Assembly (NCBI GenBank): GCA_021234535.1
Contig: CM037843.1
Coordinates: forward strand, 12,361,979 to 12,425,978
Direction: 5' to 3'
Length of the DNA: 64,000 bases
Origin: Stichopus chloronotus
Taxonomy: Eukaryota; Echinodermata; Holothuroidea; Aspidochirotida; Stichopodidae
A model generated the notes under the pieces. That model saw only the letters and a list, made by a program, of their open reading frames with translations, had not been told where the DNA came from and did no database searches. A program made the position numbers and the translations under genes. Below, in pieces: positions 1-8,689 of the stretch (the stretch's first letter is position 1; each line of letters opens with the position of its first letter).

Positions 1-402
1 CCAAACCCCCGTCCGTGCCCTCAAATGGTATATTGAGCACACCAAGAACATTTGCACTTTGGACCGGCTCTTCATACTCCGTTCACGCCGGCCTCCAAGG
101 AGACCCTCTCGCGCTGGATAGTCTTGTTAACCCGGCCCCACGTCAGCCCAACTGAACGCGTCAGGGCACAGGACATACGAATGGACGCCACTTCCACCGC
201 GTGGTTCCGTCACGTGCCCTTAGAGGACATCCTTGCCGTGGCTGTATGGAAAACACCATCCTCGTTTGTTTCATGCTATCTCACAAACACTCTGATGGCC
301 GTCGAGGCCTTCGCCAGGGTCGTCATTCGGCCCACCTCGGCGCTGCAACCACAGCCGTCGAACCTGCCGGCCTCCGACACCCCTGTGTCAACAAATGCAT
401 AG
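1..402 (+). pseudogene. Tyrosine recombinase C-terminal fragment of DIRS copy 1
   Basis: The + strand encodes a stretch aligning with the recombinase C-terminus of the neighbouring complete element: the HTPFTPASKETLSRW block, then a DIR motif, then VWKTPSSF and SCYL. In the intact family the motif is H-x-x-R, followed by W and the nucleophile tyrosine. Here the box reads Q-D-I-R, so the catalytic histidine is lost; the second arginine, the tryptophan and the tyrosine are still visible. There is also a frame change near 50-60, because the sequence before it fits the same protein in another frame. This is a dead integrase-like remnant. The enzyme would recombine circular DIRS cDNA into the genome. 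Confidence 0.75.
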
Positions 403-490
403 GTTATACGAGGTGAGGGAGTACGCGCTGTGAATTCCCCAAAACTTACTGGTTTGGGAATTTGCTAGCGACGTACTCACCTCATGTAAT
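395..490. repeat. Internal complementary region of DIRS copy 1
   Basis: The first half (TGCATAGGTTATACGAGGTG onward) resembles the outer part of the right terminal repeat at 846. The second half (from about 439) is the reverse complement of the right end at 870-908. In DIRS elements this region joins the complements of both termini and serves as template to complete the ends during circular replication. Confidence 0.65.
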
Positions 491-908
491 GACCCGCCTG
501 CCTCCCCGCTTCAGGATTTGGTAGTCATGACCGCGAGAGTGTTAGGCACACCGCGAGTCCATTGTACACGTGCCTCCGCTCACTCCGGACGTGGCTAGGG
601 CGCTTTACCTGGGGAGAATCTTCGGGGGACGCCGTTTTTTTCCGACACTGACGGTCGATCTTCGTCTAGGTGGAGTTAGGTAAGCACCATTTTGGGTTTA
701 ATCCCTTTCTCCTTTCCTCCTCTACCTCCTGATCGGCACTTTGCTGTCATTCTAGGCTTTTTCAGCCTGGGAATTACGGAAGGGCGGTCGCCAGATACAC
801 ACACACACACAAAATTGCCAGATGCTAGACTATGGTCAATACAATAATGCATAGGTTATATGAGGTGAGTATGTCGCTAGCGAATTCCCAAACCAGTAAG
901 TTTTGGGG

Positions 909-1884
909 ATTGCACATGTTGTAGCACTCTGTAAAAGCAGAGGAGCTGTTGAATGCACAGTCTACAGGAAAGATCAACCTAGAAGATTGGCATAGGTTTA
1001 ATTCCAGCTAGACTGAATCAGCTGTTTTATAGCACAGTAAGGCTTAAGCGTAATTCTCTTAGTATTCGGCGTGCTGGGATAGGATGACCCACGTCAGAAT
1101 AATTTTAAAAATGAGTGAACAAGGTTTAATTTTAAAATTTTAGACAAAAGCTTTACCTGTTTAATTATTGGTGTGCTCGGATTGCATGAAATGTGCTGAA
1201 CTACTGGTTTTGTGCATCTATAACCCTAGAGATTATAATAAATCTGAGCCACGCATTAAATTTTATCACCACATACTCCCTATTTTGGAGAAAAGGGTGA
1301 GTAGGCATTCATTTGGGGTCACGCTTTTGAATTCTCCCTTGACAGATGACCACTGAACAACTTCTCGTAAGTTAGGGAATGTTTGGCTGCTTCCAAAAAT
1401 GCAACATCACTTGAAAAATTGATGTAACATTTTGTCTATAGTTGCATTTACACTAGCCAAAAAATAAATATGCAAATCGACAAAATTTAAAGTAAAAGGC
1501 CAAACTTTCAAAATGCCTATGCCTACAGTACGTAGCATTTGGCCTAGGCCTCAAGGTAAATAATTAAGCAGAAGTACGAGATCCCAAATTGCAATATTAT
1601 TTTCTGAAACATGCAACATTTCGACATGTAATTCCCAGGAAGGGTATAACATAAGATACGAGAAAGAACGTAGAGCTTTTCTGTATCAATACTCTCTCCC
1701 CCTCATTGATACGAACATGTCCCAATCTTCCCGAAAATAGTGGAAACGCTAACATGACTGAATGAACATGGTTTCCCTACCCTGATACGTACACATGTGT
1801 AAACGTAGCCTAGCCTGGCCTCTCCAATTCCAAGACATCGAGTGTCGTAGCACGAGTGTGTTGCACAACACAGCAGTGTAATAG
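909..1884. other. Spacer between the two DIRS elements, no recognised feature
   Basis: AT-rich, with many stop codons in all frames. There is no splice-compatible exon of the host gene and no recognisable domain. A short (AC)n tract lies just upstream at about 798-811, inside DIRS copy 1. Confidence 0.5.
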
Positions 1885-2042
1885 GTATTCACTACACCCC
1901 CTTCCTTACCTGTCTCCCACACTACTATCGCACTGGCCTTGCCCCAGTGCTAGAACCGGCAGAAAAATCGCACCGAGCGCCCTCTGTGGCCTGGCCTCTC
2001 GAACTCGACCCCAATCAGCAATTGTCCTCTTTGGTTTCTGCC
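1885..2042. repeat. Left inverted terminal repeat of DIRS copy 2
   Basis: From the CTTACCTGTCTCCCACACTA block to the end (CTTTGGTTTCTGCC) it is the reverse complement of 8173-8324, with a few mismatches. The outermost part, GTATTCACTACACCCCC, differs from the right repeat. Confidence 0.9.
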
Positions 2043-2716
2043 TCCGTTGGCTAAGGACCGGGAGATTTTCGCAGCACCCGTTTTCAGTCTTATTCGCCGT
2101 TTACATCGACGATCATTTCGCTCTTTGACCATCAGAAGTAGTTTTTTGCAATTGCGATAAGTATCCTTTCTTCTTCCATGCAGAACTAGTATTTTTTTGG
2201 AAGTTTTTTGTAGCTTTTTAGGACCGGGTTTCCCGCTCACATGTTTAGCCTATCCTCACTTTTTGTGTAACGTTGTACGGTAGGCTATCGGAGTTTTGGT
2301 AACTTTCTCTAGGTTTCGTTACATGTGAGGCCTTGGCCTAAGTTTATGCTTACTATTCGATGGCTATGTTGTTCCTAAATGTTTCTCATGTAGTTAAGAG
2401 TTGGCTACCATGATTTTTGAGTTTTCACGATGTTTTGCTAAGCTACATTCTTATGTACTAGGCCTACATCATGTTGCTAGTTTTCTTTGCCCATGCATTG
2501 TGCAGTAATGCGTTTTCACTTTCAGTGATTTTTTTTTTGAACATTGCTATTGCTAGGTTGGTGGAGTTAGTACTCCATGCGTGTTTTTGTTTCATGTACC
2601 TTCCCCCAGGTGGTCTCCCATCTGGGGGTCTCCTGCCCCACCCTTTGATGGGTGGGCTGGTTCATTGCATTTCATCGTTTTTTTTCTTGCATTTTCCTTA
2701 AGTTTATTTGCACAGT
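2043..2716. promoter_or_regulatory. 5' untranslated leader of DIRS copy 2
   Basis: T-rich, stop-dense sequence between the left terminal repeat and the first gag-like ATG. In this family the promoter usually lies in or next to the left repeat. No TATA box or other specific promoter motif can be defended here, so the role rests on position alone. Confidence 0.35.
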
Positions 2717-3103
2717 ATGCCTTCCCAGAGGGAACCGCAGAGGTGTGTGGGGTGTCGGCGTCGGCGTCCGTCTAGGCCATGGGATCTTCATGACTTATGT
2801 CCTATCTGTAGACCATGTGACCCAAAGGAGTGTGCCGTGTGTTTATCGTTTACTGACGGTCAGTGGAAACTAATTGAGACTTGGATCAGGGCCCAGGCTG
2901 ATCAAGAAGCCCCAACCTCGGCGTCAGGGCCTTCTGGCCCTACAGCAGCTCCTTCATGGACAACCGCTGAAGCTGGGCCGTCCACCCTTGCTGGGGGTGG
3001 TCCAGCAGGACCGTCAAGGTCTGAGAGTCGGCACCACCTGAAGGAAGCCAGATCGAAACTCCGACCCGAGCCACGAGGCAAAGGTCCCTTAGTGGGAGTT
3101 TGA
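2717..3103 (+). CDS. DIRS gag-like protein, N-terminal part
   Basis: The first ATG of the element opens a frame whose N-terminus is rich in cysteine: CVGC, then CPICRPC, then ECAVC. This spacing could form a zinc-binding nucleic-acid module. A Ser/Pro/Gly/Ala-rich linker follows, containing PSGPTAAPS. By position and composition this is the nucleocapsid or gag-like ORF usual in front of RT in DIRS elements, where it would package the element RNA. The frame closes at a TGA at 3101-3103. The protein appears to continue in the next frame through the Arg/Ser repeat block, so this is probably the front half of a broken ORF. No homology search was possible, and the gag label rests on position and the Cys motif. 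Confidence 0.6.
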   Translation: MPSQREPQRCVGCRRRRPSRPWDLHDLCPICRPCDPKECAVCLSFTDGQWKLIETWIRAQADQEAPTSASGPSGPTAAPSWTTAEAGPSTLAGGGPAGPSRSESRHHLKEARSKLRPEPRGKGPLVGV

Positions 3104-3965
3104 CCTGAGCCACTAGGCGACGGTCCCGAAGCAACAGTGCGACCTGAACCATGAGGCGAAGGTCACAAAGCACTAGTTCGACCCGAGCCATGAGGCAAAG
3201 GTCCCGCAGCAGGAGTTTGACCCAGGCCAGACGGCTGAGGTCCCGAAGCAAGAGTGCGACCCGAGCCATGAGGCGAAGGTCATGAAGCACAAGTTTGACC
3301 CGAGCCAAGAGGCGACGGTCACGAAGAACTAGTGCGACCCGACCAAAGAGGCGATGGTCACGAAGCACTAGTTCAGCCCGAGCTATGGGGCAATGGTCAC
3401 GTCATGGGAGACAAAGGTCCTATAGTGGCTGTCCCGCTAGAGCGGAGAGAGATAGGTCACGCGGGAGGAGCAGGTATCGTCATTATCGTTCCCGCTCTCA
3501 TTCTCGCTCGTTGAGGAGAGGGGAGACGTCATGGCTGCTTTCCCAGCTGTCACAGCTTTTGGACACACGGGAAACACTCTCTGGTTATACCTCTTCTCCG
3601 TCCCATGGGACAGCTCACCCATTAGGGGAATGCCCTCAGCCCAGTGAAGAAGGTTCGGATGAGGAAGACCAGCCCCTCGGGGCTTCTCTACCTCAGGCAC
3701 TGGTTGACACGGTCAAGGACATTGTTCGGTTTCACCTGGGTTTTGAGGAGGTGGCACTGGAGACGTCTAGCTCTAAACTGATAAGGACAAACAAAAAGTC
3801 AAAGTCCTTGCAGCGTCCCTTTCCACTAGATACGATGCTTACAGATCGGTTAGAGGAAATAAGCAAATCAGTTACTTCTGCCAAATGGAAACCGGTTGGC
3901 AGGGCACGAGAGGGTAGTGTTGTAGCTACAGAGGAGGACCATGCCCTTTATTTCAAACCCCCCCT
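3104..3965 (+). pseudogene. DIRS gag-like protein, Arg/Ser-repeat and C-terminal part (broken)
   Basis: Frame 1 continues the gag-like protein as about seven 13-residue repeats of the type TRAxRRRSRSxS, then a serine/arginine-rich stretch (YRSRSHSRS). An ordinary domain follows, containing LLDTRETLSGY and a VKDIVRFHLGF helix. Three in-frame TGA codons (3106, 3145, 3283) sit exactly where sister repeats have CGA (Arg), the expected product of CpG decay. At the C7 run 3958-3964 the sensible frame changes again and continues as the next ORF. The uninterrupted part runs from about 3295. RS-rich gag domains could bind RNA or SR-type factors, but that is inference. Confidence 0.6.
3120..3392 (+). 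repeat. 39 bp coding tandem repeat in DIRS gag
   Basis: Seven consecutive units start with GACCCGAGCC or a close variant near 3141 and 39 bp on each side, and encode 13-residue Arg/Ser units. Copies differ by a few substitutions but keep the period, so selection for codon phase held when the array grew. Confidence 0.75.
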
Positions 3966-5936
3966 ATCCCTGAGGAAGCCATTGAACGCCTCAGGAAAGC
4001 GGCTAAATCTGATTCAGACAGAAAGAAGCGCCTTTCCGTTCTTCATGACATTGAATTGGCTGCCAGGACCAGTCTTAAGTTTGCTTCATTTGCCGCGTTA
4101 TTACCGGAAGTGCTGATGAAATATCACCAGCAGGGTGAGGAGGAGCCTTCGCCAGTGTCTGATGAGGAGGCTGCCGCCCTGGTTCGTAGCTTGGGGCCCC
4201 TGACACGCCTGATTTTTTATCAGTTGGCAAGGGTCGCGTTGAAATTAACTGCAGAGAGACGAGCAGTGGTTACTAATGCTCTCAAGTGGCCTTCAAATGA
4301 AGCGCGGAATCGAATGGAAAGTGTCCCCCTGATGGGTAAAGAACTGTTTCATGAGGAGTTTCGTTCCAGGATTGAGGACGAAGCTACAAGGGTAGAATCG
4401 GACCGGAAACTCGACAGACAATTGGGCCCACACCCTTTTTCTAGCAATCGGCCAGTAGGTTCCTACCGTAAACCTTCACTGGGCTCATCTCGTCGTGTGG
4501 GGGGTCGCGGTGGAGGAGAGAGGCAGGCTAAACCTTCCCAACGCGGGGTCCAAATTCGTAGGTCTGGGCGCGGTCGTGGACGTGGACGCGGTAGTACTAA
4601 GGCCGCAGAGTCCAGGGGCCGTCCCTACGGGTGCCCACCTCACCTCCGCCGGGATACCGGAGGTGGGGGGGAGAATTCAGGGGTTTGTCGAAGAGTGGAA
4701 ATCAATTCAGGCAGACTCTTGGGTCCTAGACACAGTGGAGAACGGTTACAGGGTGGAGTTTGTAAGGCCGCCACCCCAGGGGGTGGGAGGAGAAGTACTC
4801 CGGTACCAAAAGATTTGGCAAAAAGAGTAGCCTTAGAGGCAGAATTGCAGGCTCTGCTGGCAAAAAAGGCAGTGTCTCCAGCCACAGGAAGAGAGGGGCC
4901 ACTCTTCCTGTCATCATTTTTCCTTGCCCCCAAGAAACCGGACAAGTGGCGGCCAATACTAAATTTAAAACCACTCAATCGGGCGTATATCGCTCCACAA
5001 AAGTTCAGAATGGAACATCTGGGGATAGTTCTTCCACTTCTTCCAGGGAACACATGGGCCGTGTCCGTGGACTTGCGAGACGCATATCTGCATATCCCCG
5101 TCGCGAAAGATCACAGGCGATTTCTAGCGTTCAAGTACGAAGGGAAGGAGTACGTGTTTACCGCACTCCCTTTCGGTCTGGCGACAGTGCCATGGGTCTT
5201 TACGAGAGTCTCAAGAGCCGTAGTATCTTTTCTGAGACAGGAGGGGGTTCTATTGTGGGCCTACTTAGACGATTGGTTAATAGTTTCCCCCACAGAAGAG
5301 CAGTGTATAGCAGACCTAAATTTTGTCATCAATACACTCACCCGCTTAGGTTGGCTGATAAACTGGGAAAAGTCCAGTCTTACCCCTGCACAGAAAATAA
5401 CCTTTCTAGGGGCATCGTTAGACCTGATAACTCAAGAGGCTTTTCCGACCATGGAGCGCCTGACCAGCCTCGAACTAGAAATCTCCAGCCTCTTGCTTCT
5501 GACCTCGGCAACAGCTGCAACTTGGCTGAAGGTTCTCGGCATGCAAGCCAGCCTCATGGACCTTGTCCCCCGTTGTCGCCTCAGAATGAGACCCCTCCAA
5601 CTACACTTACTCCAGCACTTCACCCCATCGGAGGACAGTCTGGATGTCCTAGTGCCGGTGCCCGCTCACATTGGGAGCCACCTGACCTGGTGGCTAGATC
5701 GCAGCAATACGATGAGGGGCATCCCCTTCGTTTTACCACCAGTGGAGGAGACCGTGTCAACGGATGCCTCCCTTATGGGTTGGGGGGCGCGTGGGGGACC
5801 GTCAGGTTTCGGGGGTTTGGCCGCCACACTTTCGGGGGTTGCACATCAACGTGCTAGAACTGTATGCAGTCTGGGAATTCCTGAAGGCCTTCCGCCTAGA
5901 CTTGCGGGGAAAGACAGTTTTGGTAAAGACCGATAA
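3966..5936 (+). CDS. DIRS gag C-terminus plus reverse transcriptase and start of RNase H
   Basis: Open frame (TTG-initiated reading from 4056, open from about 3966). A helical gag-like segment comes first, then an Arg/Gly-rich RGRGRGRG stretch (about 4560-4590), then the RT. Visible RT blocks are WRPILNLKPLNR, VSVDLRDAYLHIPV (catalytic Asp at 5070), LPFGLATVP and YLDDW (5262-5276, the two catalytic Asp). The RNase H start STDASLMGWG (Asp at 5763) follows. RT would copy element RNA to cDNA. Between about 4660 and 4790 the family-typical sequence (FVEEWKSI ... FVRPPPQG) sits in frame 1 instead, flanked by G-rich runs, so two compensating frame changes occur. At the G run 5783-5788 the frame moves to that of the next ORF, and codons from there to 5936 are probably not native. 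Confidence 0.85.
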   Translation: MPEEAIERLRKAAKSDSDRKKRLSVLHDIELAARTSLKFASFAALLPEVLMKYHQQGEEEPSPVSDEEAAALVRSLGPLTRLIFYQLARVALKLTAERRAVVTNALKWPSNEARNRMESVPLMGKELFHEEFRSRIEDEATRVESDRKLDRQLGPHPFSSNRPVGSYRKPSLGSSRRVGGRGGGERQAKPSQRGVQIRRSGRGRGRGRGSTKAAESRGRPYGCPPHLRRDTGGGGENSGVCRRVEINSGRLLGPRHSGERLQGGVCKAATPGGGRRSTPVPKDLAKRVALEAELQALLAKKAVSPATGREGPLFLSSFFLAPKKPDKWRPILNLKPLNRAYIAPQKFRMEHLGIVLPLLPGNTWAVSVDLRDAYLHIPVAKDHRRFLAFKYEGKEYVFTALPFGLATVPWVFTRVSRAVVSFLRQEGVLLWAYLDDWLIVSPTEEQCIADLNFVINTLTRLGWLINWEKSSLTPAQKITFLGASLDLITQEAFPTMERLTSLELEISSLLLLTSATAATWLKVLGMQASLMDLVPRCRLRMRPLQLHLLQHFTPSEDSLDVLVPVPAHIGSHLTWWLDRSNTMRGIPFVLPPVEETVSTDASLMGWGARGGPSGFGGLAATLSGVAHQRARTVCSLGIPEGLPPRLAGKDSFGKDR

Positions 5937-7536
5937 CACAACAGTAGTAGCCTATGTCAATCGGGAAGGGGGGACCCACTCACGGACCCTCAATGCCTTA
6001 GCATGGCAGGTTCTGACATGGTGCGATGACCTCAAGATTGCCCTTCGGGCGACCCACATACCAGGAGTGACCAACCTGGTAGCCGACGCTCTCTCCCGAG
6101 GGAGGCTGGCGACGACGGAGTGGGAGCTGAAGGAATCATGTGTGCAAGCTCTCTTCAATCACTGCGGGCGCCTCAGCATAGACCTCTTTGCCTCGGCCAA
6201 GAACGCCAAACTACCGACGTATTGCTCGAGGTTTCAGGAGGACGGAGCATGGGCAACAGATGCCCTATCCATCAGCTGGCAAGGTCTGGATGCTTATGCG
6301 TTCTCCCCTCTGAGTCTCATTCCCAAGGTCATTTCCAAAGTCAAGTCAACGGGCAATTGCAAACTTCTTTTGATAGCCCCGTTCTGGCCCAGACAACCAT
6401 GGTTCAGGACATTATCAGACCTTCTCATAGACCTACCCAGGCGACTCCCAGTGGGGAGGGATCTACTCAGGCAGGGACCTCTGCATCATCAGGATCCCAA
6501 GTCCCTGCATCTGGTTGGGTGGAAAATTTCAGGCTTGGACTCAGACAGAAAGGCCTCCGGTAGCAGGCGTACCTCAACAGTGGCGACTTACGATTCGAGA
6601 TTGGCCAAATTCAAGACCTGGTGCATCGACAAAAATGTCAATCCCAGTTCTTCCCCTTTACCAGTTGTAGCCGATTTTCTTACCACCCTCTTCGATGAGG
6701 GACTTCAGGTTAACACAATTCGGAACTACCGTTCTGCTATATCGGCAGTTCACCAGGGCTTTGAAGATGGTTCCTCGGTTGGGGACAGTGCAGCTCTAGC
6801 CCAACTCATTAAAGGGATGTCCATCCAGAGACCCATTCGGCGGGTTTTGGGACCATCGTGGTCCATGAATGCAGTACTGAGGACACTAGCAGATGCCCCT
6901 TACGAGCCCTTACATAAGGCTTCTCTGGAACATCTCACGGTTAAGACTTTATTCCTTGTCGCAGCAGTTACGTCCCGACGAAGGAGTTGTATTCAAGCGC
7001 TTACAACCAAACCAGGTCATATTCGCTTTGAACCACATGGTGTACGGCTGGTACCCGATTTAGATTTCCTTCCAAAGAATCAGACTCTGGACTTTGTGCC
7101 AGGGGATCTTTTTATACCCACAATGTCCTCGGGATCCTCAATCACAGAGGATAAGGTTTGGTGTCCAGTGCGAGCGCTCAAGTGGTATTTGCACAGAACT
7201 GAGAATCTTCGACAGTCAGAAAGACTATTCATTCCTCCTAGACGTCCACACACCCCAGCATCTAAGACAACAATTTCAAGGTGGTTAGTTGATTTTGTGT
7301 CACCACATGCACTCTCACACCCCCGTGCTCATGATATCCGCGGATTGGCCACCTCTCGGGCTCTTTTTGCAGGCGCAAATGTGTCAGATATTCTGAAGGC
7401 TGGAGCTTGGAAAACCCCCTCCACCTTCGTATCCCGTTATCTGTCAGACACATTGGCAGCAGACACAGCTTTTGGCCGTGCTGTGCTGGGAGGGATGGTG
7501 CCCAGGCCCCGGGCATTGTTCCTCCCACCGCAGTGA
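5764..7536 (+). CDS. DIRS RNase H and tyrosine recombinase
   Basis: The native reading probably begins near 5790, joining the RNase H start in the previous frame. RNase H residues visible are the Glu in NVLELYAVWEFL, the Asp in VKTDNTTVVAYVN and the terminal HIPG ... VADALSR. A linker follows, then the tyrosine recombinase: a SAM-like N-terminal domain (STVATYDSRLAKFKTWC ... TIRNYRSAISAVH) and a catalytic domain with Arg in TSRRRS (about residues 405-407), H523-x-x-R526 in AHDIRG, W549 in GAWKTPSTF and Y559 in SRYL. All five R-H-R-W-Y positions are present, so this part may still fold. The enzyme would integrate circular cDNA without a target duplication. The ORF ends just before the internal complementary region. 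Confidence 0.9.
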   Translation: MPPLWVGGRVGDRQVSGVWPPHFRGLHINVLELYAVWEFLKAFRLDLRGKTVLVKTDNTTVVAYVNREGGTHSRTLNALAWQVLTWCDDLKIALRATHIPGVTNLVADALSRGRLATTEWELKESCVQALFNHCGRLSIDLFASAKNAKLPTYCSRFQEDGAWATDALSISWQGLDAYAFSPLSLIPKVISKVKSTGNCKLLLIAPFWPRQPWFRTLSDLLIDLPRRLPVGRDLLRQGPLHHQDPKSLHLVGWKISGLDSDRKASGSRRTSTVATYDSRLAKFKTWCIDKNVNPSSSPLPVVADFLTTLFDEGLQVNTIRNYRSAISAVHQGFEDGSSVGDSAALAQLIKGMSIQRPIRRVLGPSWSMNAVLRTLADAPYEPLHKASLEHLTVKTLFLVAAVTSRRRSCIQALTTKPGHIRFEPHGVRLVPDLDFLPKNQTLDFVPGDLFIPTMSSGSSITEDKVWCPVRALKWYLHRTENLRQSERLFIPPRRPHTPASKTTISRWLVDFVSPHALSHPRAHDIRGLATSRALFAGANVSDILKAGAWKTPSTFVSRYLSDTLAADTAFGRAVLGGMVPRPRALFLPPQ

Positions 7537-7548
7537 CGGTGCTATTCT

Positions 7549-7657
7549 GTGCGATAGTAGTGTGGGAGACAGGTAAGGAAGGGGGTGTAGTGAATACTCC
7601 AAAACTCTATTGGTTTGGGTATTCGGTAACACCCGACTTACCTGTCTCCCACACTAC
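7549..7657. repeat. Internal complementary region of DIRS copy 2
   Basis: 7549-7597 is the reverse complement of the left end (1885-1933). 7598-7657 is the reverse complement of the right end (about 8291-8350). The halves abut without extra bases. Confidence 0.93.
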
Positions 7658-8172
7658 GTCCCGCCTCCCGCCCCGCATGCTTCCGGGGGAGGTTGACCAG
7701 TCGCGCATGCTAATCAGGGGGCTATAGAAGAAGCCTGCCTCTCTCCTCTCCGTCGCGCTTTCCTAACAAAGGGGGACGCTCGACGTTTCGGTACACCTCA
7801 GGATCCTTCTACTCCTTTGGACATCAGCCTTGCAGTGCAGGAAACGAGGGGGATCCAGGCCAACTCAACCAAGAGGCCCCCTCTTGAGATGGTGAGATCT
7901 TGCTCCATTTTTGTTCCTTTTAGGGTAACAGTAATACTAGTTAGTTTTGCGCATGGAAGTAGGGTTGTATGTTTGTGTATTATTTAATAGTCACTTGAAT
8001 ATTACTTTAACCACATACATGTTAACCCCTTTTTCTCTGTAGCAGCAGTCACGCCCTCTGTGGGGACTGCCCGGCTCGTTGGCCCTTCCCCCACTTGGTC
8101 ACTGGTGACCGGGTGGGGTGAGGGCCACCTACCTGGTCAGTCTTGTTCTTCCTCTCGGACTCTCCCTCAGTC
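7658..8172. other. 3' untranslated region of DIRS copy 2
   Basis: Noncoding sequence between the internal complementary region and the right terminal repeat. No conserved ORF was found. It includes a CpG-rich first third and a T-rich middle. Confidence 0.5.
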
Positions 8173-8350
8173 GGCAGGGAACCAAAGAGGACGATTGCTG
8201 ATTGGGGTCGAGTTCGAGAGGCCAGGCCACAGAGGGCGCTCGGTGCGATTTTTCTGCCGGTTCTAGCACTGGGGCGAGGCCAGTGCGATAGTAGTGTGGG
8301 AGACAGGTAAGTCGGGTGTTACCGAATACCCAAACCAATAGAGTTTTGGA
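8173..8350. repeat. Right inverted terminal repeat of DIRS copy 2
   Basis: Reverse complement of the left repeat, plus a terminal extension (about 8330-8350, ending GAGTTTTGGA) that has its complement only in the internal region. Confidence 0.9.
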
Positions 8351-8689
8351 CTATGCGGTACATTGATGGATTGGGCGTATGTCATACTTCAAAGTCGCGT
8401 ATTACGGGAAGCAAAAGTTTCCAGTAGTCTCTGATTCGATCTTGCAAGTTGCGTATCGTGTTCATTTAGTAACATTTTTGTGATAGTGTTTGGGATATTT
8501 TGTTGAGAATTTCATAAGGAATCCTGTTTGAATTTTTTCATTCAGATGGGAAGGCACGGTGGCCACGTACCTGTGGGCATGACGGCCTATGTGGCTGTGA
8601 GAAGTGACTGTTTTTGTTTGGCACCACGGCCATCCCCTTGGGCGCGACGGCCATGGCCATCGTGGCCGTCGTTTAATTCCAGCCCTGCT
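8351..8689. other. Unassigned intronic sequence with GGCC-palindromic stretch
   Basis: No coding signal. At about 8555-8671 there is a run of related GC-rich words (ACGGCC, GGTGGCCAC, ACGGCCATGGCCATCGTGG) inside AT-rich DNA. It can pair with itself and may be a short repeat remnant. Confidence 0.4.

Larger units (their letters stand above)
1..908 (+). mobile_element. 3' end of a DIRS-type retrotransposon (copy 1, truncated by the window)
   Basis: Only the last part of a tyrosine-recombinase retrotransposon is in view. It holds the C-terminal part of the recombinase (about 1-402), an internal complementary region (about 395-490) and a right terminal repeat (about 847-908). The right end reads through AACCAGTAAGTTTTGGGG, and the internal region carries its reverse complement around 440-460. 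This end-to-ICR complementarity is diagnostic of DIRS elements. The copy is clearly diverged from the complete copy at 1885-8350: terminal sequences differ, but the plan is the same. Both lie on the sense strand of the host gene. The left boundary is outside the window. Confidence 0.75.
1885..8350 (+). mobile_element. Complete DIRS-type tyrosine-recombinase retrotransposon (copy 2)
   Basis: This 6.47 kb element is bounded by inverted terminal repeats (about 1885-2042 and 8173-8350, nearly identical over about 150 bp). It carries gag-like, RT, RNase H and tyrosine recombinase regions in that order. The internal complementary region at 7549-7657 is an exact head-to-tail joint: its first half is the complement of the left end and its second half the complement of the right end, meeting at the boundary of GTATTC and TTTTGGA. 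This fixes both element ends to the base. The right repeat has about 21 extra terminal bases absent on the left, the usual DIRS asymmetry. No target duplication is evident, as expected for tyrosine-recombinase integration. Coding regions carry frame breaks, so the copy is probably inactive unless some breaks are sequencing errors. It lies in an intron of dync1h1 in sense orientation. Confidence 0.93.

Noticed and set aside
2940..3368. Minus-strand 142-residue leucine/arginine repeat protein
   Set aside because: Antisense shadow of the 39 bp Arg/Ser-coding repeat of DIRS gag.
4495..4830. Separate 111-residue protein in frame 1
   Set aside because: Its C-terminal part fits the DIRS polyprotein between gag and RT, so it is a shifted piece of the main ORF and not an independent gene.
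3958..5800. Programmed ribosomal frameshifting in the DIRS element
   Set aside because: Four shifts, including a compensating pair, without a heptanucleotide slippery signal or downstream structure I could identify; indels or sequencing errors fit better.
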